Source of the DNA: Nipponacmea schrenckii
Taxonomy: Eukaryota; Mollusca; Gastropoda; Lottiidae
Length of the DNA: 64,000 nucleotides
Direction of reading: 5' to 3'
Assembly: GCA_030562195.1 (NCBI GenBank)
Contig: JAUJPP010000012.1
Location: forward strand, 9,920,001-9,984,000
Shown piece after piece: positions 58,741 through 64,000 of the stretch. The notes under the pieces are model-generated. The model ran no database searches, was not told the origin of the DNA, and saw only the letters and a list, made by a program, of their open reading frames with translations. Position numbers and translations under genes: made by a program. Within the stretch, counting starts at the first letter, position 1. Each line of letters begins with the position of its first letter.

Positions 58741-59078
58741 AGCCACGGTGGCTCAGTGAGTTTAATGCTCGCTCACTTACCTAACATACCGGGTTCGATC
58801 CTGGCAAGGGTCAAGATGAATTTTTCAGCCTGGTTTTGCCTTGTCAGTGATGCAGGTAGGCTGGACTGGCATGAAAGAGGATCTAGTCGTTCGGATGGAA
58901 CCATAAACCAAGGCCTAATGCTAATGCTGTGCACGTTAGAGATTCCTTGACAGTTGGAAATCGCAAAAAAGAGTAGGCTAATGCTGCTGTCCTGGCAAAA
59001 TTTCCCTTATTGCACACTGATTGGGCCCAAAAGGTGCTAAAGAGTAGGTCATTAAACTCTGTTCATTTCATTTGAGAG
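58741..59078 (+). repeat. Full-length tRNA-derived SINE
   Basis: The most complete copy of the family in the window. Box A TGGCTCAGTGAG (58749-58760) and box B GGTTCGATCCT (58792-58802) are followed by TTGTCAGTGATGCAGGTAGG, CTAGTCGTTCGGATG, GTGCACGTTAGAGATTCCTT, AGGCTAATGCTGCTGTCCTG and CCCAAAAGGTGC, with a CATTTCATTT tail. It is the reference for the copies at 10.0, 17.2, 39.8 and 46.9 kb. Confidence 0.75.
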
Positions 59079-60723
59079 TTGTTTAAATCATGCCATTAAA
59101 GAAATGTCTGGTTATAATTATTTGCATGTTGAATCTGTCTGAAAAGTTGAGCTCTAACTATTTTCCTATTCCATTTTACTTTCAATTAATCAAGTAGGAA
59201 AAACAACTTTTGAGTATCATTAAAACATGATATAAAAATGTTCCTGTGAGTAAAATCTGATGAGGAAAATATATAAAAAGATGATCAAAGGTTATTATGA
59301 TTACAGATTGAATACAGATAAAATGAAAGTAGAAAGAAACATTAATCTGTATAAAAACTTCCAACTGTTGATTGATATGTTTATATGAATAATGATACAT
59401 TTTCTTAAATAACCTCATCAAAAACAGGAAGCTTTTTCACACAGTGTGTGTGGTTTCTCTCTCTCAGAGTTTGGTCTGTTTTATGTTTCTCTTAAATGCT
59501 GAAAAGTACTCATGGTGCTTGGCCTGATAACAGTTTGGAAACAAAAGCTAAGCAAAAAATGTTAAATTTTAGGTGTGTGTTTTCTTTCTCTTAAAGAAGA
59601 TTATGTTTTACATTTCTGTGGATTAAAATTATGCACGATGCATACAACAAAATATTCTTGGCTTGGTTATCATTTTCAGATAAAAACAAAAAACAGAGAT
59701 ATTAATGTTGTTTAAAGTGATTTATTGTTGAATCTTGAGGTTCATCTAAGTAGAATTGATAGAAATCTTTGACAACAGTTTTTCAGTTTAATTCAAGAAA
59801 CATTTATTACAGCTTAATTGAAAGGATCTGATAGGAACGCAAAAACTGAAAGTTGGATTGATATAGGTCAGAAATGTACTTCATTGCAGTTAGGGTGACA
59901 TTAAAGATTTTAGACTTTTCTTTCAGTAGCATAATGTTTGATGAAAACAGTGGTGTTCCATAAATTCAATTGTAAAAAACCAATAAATTACAATATGAAC
60001 CCTGTTTAAATATTATATTATGAAATTTTTAAATAAGTTGTAAGTTATAGGTTTCTTTCACAAACAAAGTTTTCATATCAGATGTTTATTAGATTTTAAT
60101 ATATGTAACTATATTAGAAAGAATTGGAGTAGAAGCAGTTTTTTGATATTAATGGACTAGAACTATTATTATATAGAATGGCTTATTCTGATATTAGACA
60201 GTTTTATGTAAACTGTAGATTGTTTGAGAAGTACTATGCCACAGTTCTTTATAGTGTGTTTAATTCAAACAGGTTCTCACAGCAATTCTATGGGAACATC
60301 TAGAGATCTGAATAACATATCATAACAGTTAGTGCCAGAGTTTAAGTAGGAAGGCGCTGTGAGACCAGAAATATAGTAAAATGACAGAATCTGAAGATGC
60401 CATTAGAACCAGAATGCCAGTGGTGAGGAAGTATAAAAAATCTGTGAAATATCACTGTCTTTTGTAAATTTGAATTTTTGTCTTAAAAGCTTTTTGGTGT
60501 CTTTCTATTAAGATGTACTTCATCTTTTAAAACTTGGTGATCAACAAAATATAGTTAACTCTGACTTAGAGTAGTTGAGCTTACAAACTACACTAGAATT
60601 CACATCATTGGTTCAGAACAATGGAAGAACAAAATAACTAGGGGAAAGGATCCATGAATAATAAAATTTAATATTTCTGTGATAATTCCTATTTAAAATA
60701 AGAACTTTGTAAGTTGTGCAAAA
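59079..60723. other. Upstream region of the 60.7-kb exon
   Basis: AT-rich, no gene or repeat recognised. It presumably contains the 5'UTR and promoter of the plus-strand exon at 60,724; no TATA box or initiator could be assigned. Confidence 0.35.
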
Positions 60724-60863
60724 ATGAGTTCTCCAGGATTATTGAATATGGATACAATGGAATCACCAGTCAGTGAAAAATTATTTGATTGGAATATGGA
60801 ATTAGAGGAACCATTGGATCCAATGATTCCCTATCTTATACCGATGATTGGTACTATGGCCAG
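60724..60863 (+). CDS. Probable first coding exon of a gene continuing past the window
   Basis: ATG at 60,724 (context AAAAATGAG) opens a 46-codon frame, MSSPGLLNMDTMESPVSEKL and onward through DWNMELEEPLDPMIPYLIP to MIGTMA. It ends at a strong donor (CCAG|GTAAGA) in phase 2. Composition (acidic, Met- and Pro-containing, no repeats) is unlike the flanking AT-rich DNA. Without the donor the frame would soon stop. No second exon was found up to 64,000, so either the intron is longer than 3 kb or the exon is spurious. I do not recognise the protein; the end is hydrophobic and might begin a membrane segment. Confidence 0.4.
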
Positions 60864-62051
60864 GTAAGACTGTTGTTTATTGTATTATAATTTGTTAAGA
60901 CTGTATATTGGCATTTTAATATGTCTTGGCTAGGATTGCTTTTAAAAAATATAAGATAGCAATGCAATGCATTGAAATACGCCCAAATGGCAGCCATACT
61001 ACAGATACATATGTTAAAGATTTTTCTACGTTTAACTATATATCTCGGTAAAAAGTATCCTACAACACAAAAATCAGATCAGATCAACTTTAAGTCCCCA
61101 ATAACCCACATGCCAAATATTTTAATGACACCATATCTAACAAACGTTACAGAAATAACATGATGGCGATTAGCAGTAAGTCATGCTAGTTTACCAGGAA
61201 ATTTATCGCAGGAATTATTAATTGATGCACGACTTTCACAAAAGGTTTGCTTCTATTATAAAAGATACATTCACAATTTCAAGCCGGTCGTCGGCAGATG
61301 TCAAGTGTTCTGAAGTTAAAACTAAATAAAACTTAGGTCTAATAAAGCCAACGTTTACAAGCGATATCTAATTTAGGCTATTGATATCGGGACGAATCAA
61401 ATAAATTCTAGTAAGATAAAACCTTTATTAGGGCTACCGGTATTCAAATATTTTGTCGACCAACATGATGTAGGGTAGGACATCCATTTCAGAATTTGAC
61501 CTACTTAATCGGAGATTTTCTTTGGAAAGTCAGTCGATAAGACTGTCGTCAAGATATTGATTCTCACTATTTTACATGTCATAATAACATTGTTTGACGA
61601 ATGCACTGCATACTTTGATAATATAATAACACAAACACAAACCTTCGTGATATATAAAAAGAAAGAAATTTAAGCTGTAGAAGTGACAAGATCGACATAA
61701 TTTATTAAATTTTAGACTCGACAATCCAGTCCTTCTGATATCTATGTAATAGTAATTAGTCTGGGTGACAGAGACTACAATTCGCGGGTTTATTGAATTC
61801 ACGCGTTCGGATTGGTTATGACGTCAAAAAGGGGAGGTCTGTCGAATTGTCAATATGTCGGCTGGAAAATAAGTACAAGACTGTTACCCTGAAGTTTTAT
61901 ACTATATCTCGACCAAAAATTGTCCGATCAGCACCAAAATCAATAGGGATCCTCTTTGTAATGTTATTAACCCATATAACAAAAATCAAAAAGATCCATT
62001 GTGAATTGTAGACTGTAGAGTGAGTACAAGAAAAATGTGAACAGACACACA

Positions 62052-62097
<46 letters not shown>

Positions 62098-64000
62098 GAC
62101 AGACAGGGGTGATCACAATATACGACCAAAATACATTTTGGGCGTATAAAAAGCTAATATTTTTTAACAATTAACAGTGGTCAACAGTTTATTTACAGGC
62201 TGTATCTTTTGATATTTAAATCAAACTCAAAAAGGGTGAAGAAAGTGAAGTTAACAATGGTTCATAGATGGACATTTTTGAAAAAGTTCTGTATAAATAA
62301 ATATGACAGATACTGTTTTTAAACAAGGATTGCTCTCTTTTAGATTTAGTTTTTTATATACTATTTTACAGATTTACTTTTAAAGATTATCAGATATTTC
62401 TCTTAATTCTTATTAACTTTGGATGTTTTATATCTCAGAAAATTGTTTTCTGTTACGGTGAAAGAAATCTGACAATAGGTACGATCCTACTAACATAGAA
62501 TCATGGCATATCCAAATATATCTAAAATGATATATTATAATTAAGATAAGGTTTATATAATCGAGATAAGATTATCATTAGCTCTTATTATGAAAATACA
62601 GGATAAAATATCAAAGTCAGACTGGGCTTGAGAATATAGATATTAAAACATATTAGATTGATGTGACCAGAGTAATTGTGTTGAGTCTTGTACACAAATC
62701 TAATTCAAATGTGAGTCTTATCTTTAGTATTCCAAGGTATCATATCATAATTAGATATAGATTTAAGTTCAGAATGTTTTGTCTTTTGCTGAATGAACCT
62801 AAAAAATAAATTAAGTTTTATATATTGATGCCATGTAATGTTTTATAATGTTCAAAGAATAATCACAAGATTTGGAGGATATTATGTCACCCTTTAAACT
62901 TTGGAATGTGGAACATTGTTATTGGTATTGAACTGTAAAACTGGACTGCACTTTGTTGTTTATGACCACATGAGAGACACTCATAAGGTGAAATATAATT
63001 TGAAGAAAAGAACAAGATGTCAATGATGTTTACTTATTTGGGCCCTATTATTATACTACTGCAATGTAACCTCCTTTACTTAAGTAATGGAGTTCTAATT
63101 TTCTTGATTTTTCCTATAATTTTACTGTGTTTTAAGAATACAAAACCAACATACAATGCGCTGGCCTTTATTTTTCTTGTTTACCTGCAGTAAAAATACT
63201 AATAGATGAGTTCTGGTCTATAAAGATATTGATATTTAGTCTTTACAGGTATTCAATAATAGTATTCTATACCTAAGTAATTGGGAAAGTAATTAGTATG
63301 AAAGGTAATGTGTTATTTCTAACAGTACACCTACCATTCTCACTTTCTACTATTACTGAGACTAATCAGTAATCATAATATACCTTACACCTGGTATACC
63401 TCTATAATTTACATTACTAGAGGTGTGCACCTAGTCTTTTCAATACAGTTGAGATAAAAAAGTTTCAATATTCATTTACCTTGTTGATGAACTAAAAACT
63501 GGCTTAAGTCTCATTCCTTCATAATTTCAAATCCAGAAAAAAATACTGTCATTTTGTCTGTATGCTAGTCTAAACTAGATCTGAAATGAAGTAGCATGGA
63601 ACAACACAATAAAAAAGGAAACAGAAGCCTATAAATGGCATAAATAAACACATACATAAGCCGACATGACATCTTCCATATTGACCACATTTTACATAAA
63701 TATACTGATGTGTCATGTCATGTTGTTTTGAGTCGAGTCTGGTGTGAAGACCTTAAGAGTATATTCAAGCTGTTACTGTTATAATATCAATATTAATTGC
63801 TTAAAAGAATGCAAAAAAATTTTAGAACATTGTCACCTTACCTCAATACTGATCATAGAAAAACCAGGTGAGAATTTTACATCTGAAATATCCAAAAGTT
63901 AGCTAAAGAGATTCAATCATCTAGGAAAAAAAATATTAAGATTATATTTGATGTGTATCTACTTATTAAAATAAATTGTCAAGATATAAAAATAAACTTG
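60864..64000. other. Probable intron, no further exon seen
   Basis: AT-rich. A more CpG-containing patch at about 61,260-61,560 and 61,740-61,870 precedes the interspersed element at 61.8-62.15 kb. Nothing else was recognised. Confidence 0.35.
61800..62152 (-). repeat. Interspersed repeat with CA microsatellite, end GGGCGTATAAAAAG
   Basis: The plus strand reads ...CAGACACACAGAC(AC)n CAGACAGACAGACAGGGGTGATCACAATATACGACC then TTTTGGGCGTATAAAAAG. The combination of GACA/GACC runs, GTGATCACAATATACGACC and the GGGCGTATAAAAA end also appears, decayed, at 5.87-6.16 kb. The CA tract (62,053-62,092) is about 20 dinucleotides. Confidence 0.55.

Noticed and set aside
61897..62170. Minus-strand frames rich in VCVCVC
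   Set aside because: Translation of the CA/GT microsatellite.
1..64000. CRISPR arrays, operons or other bacterial features
   Set aside because: Spliceosomal introns, SINEs and animal gene families show that this is eukaryotic nuclear DNA. The regular repeats are satellites or coding repeats without unique spacers.

Overview
This is AT-rich, intron-bearing eukaryotic DNA. It is most likely from a mollusc, because the clearest gene is a shell-matrix protein of the Pif/BMSP type (von Willebrand A + chitin-binding + laminin-G). Shelled gastropods, including limpets, are the best guess, but nothing here fixes the species. Exons were joined by eye from GT/AG sites and matching codon phases; there is no transcript evidence.

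Layout. 1-5 kb: a possible small two-exon minus-strand gene for an 87-residue one-pass or secreted protein. 6.4-17.8 kb: the minus-strand Pif-like gene. It has nine coding exons in matching phase: vWA, a 5.5-kb exon with about 430 tandem Thr-Ser-Pro-x tetrapeptides running into a chitin-binding domain, a second chitin-binding exon, a small Cys-rich exon, and a laminin-G module ending in a stop. The first (signal-peptide) exon was not found. Introns and flanks hold SINEs, a Tc1/mariner relic and a 28S rRNA-like fragment.

19.5-36 kb: two paralogous C2H2 zinc-finger transcription-factor genes lie tail to tail (plus strand 21.5-27.3 kb, minus strand 30.2-35.3 kb). Each has six coding exons with identical phases. 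Each encodes an N-terminal CxxC...CxxC (ZAD-like) domain, a compact BTB domain, an acidic linker, 18-19 zinc fingers and a conserved C-terminal tail. The plus-strand copy has a pogo/Tigger element in its presumed 5'UTR intron and a truncated PIF/Harbinger element in intron 3.

36-49.3 kb: a recent direct duplication of about 6 kb (36.0-42.2 and 43.6-49.3 kb), each copy with a 45-bp satellite and a tRNA-derived SINE. The 1.4-kb spacer holds a truncated Penelope-like fragment with a hammerhead-like motif and an Asn/Arg/Gln-rich ORF. 49-60 kb: no genes recognised; a 34-bp minisatellite, an array carrying ETS-like and NRF1-like motifs in each unit, and a short inverted-repeat element. 60.7 kb: a likely first coding exon of a plus-strand gene that continues beyond the window, followed by a CA-repeat interspersed element.

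The Pif-like protein is expected to be secreted to the shell organic matrix, bind chitin and organise mineral. The two zinc-finger genes are expected to encode nuclear regulators. Nothing in the sequence links these two groups functionally.
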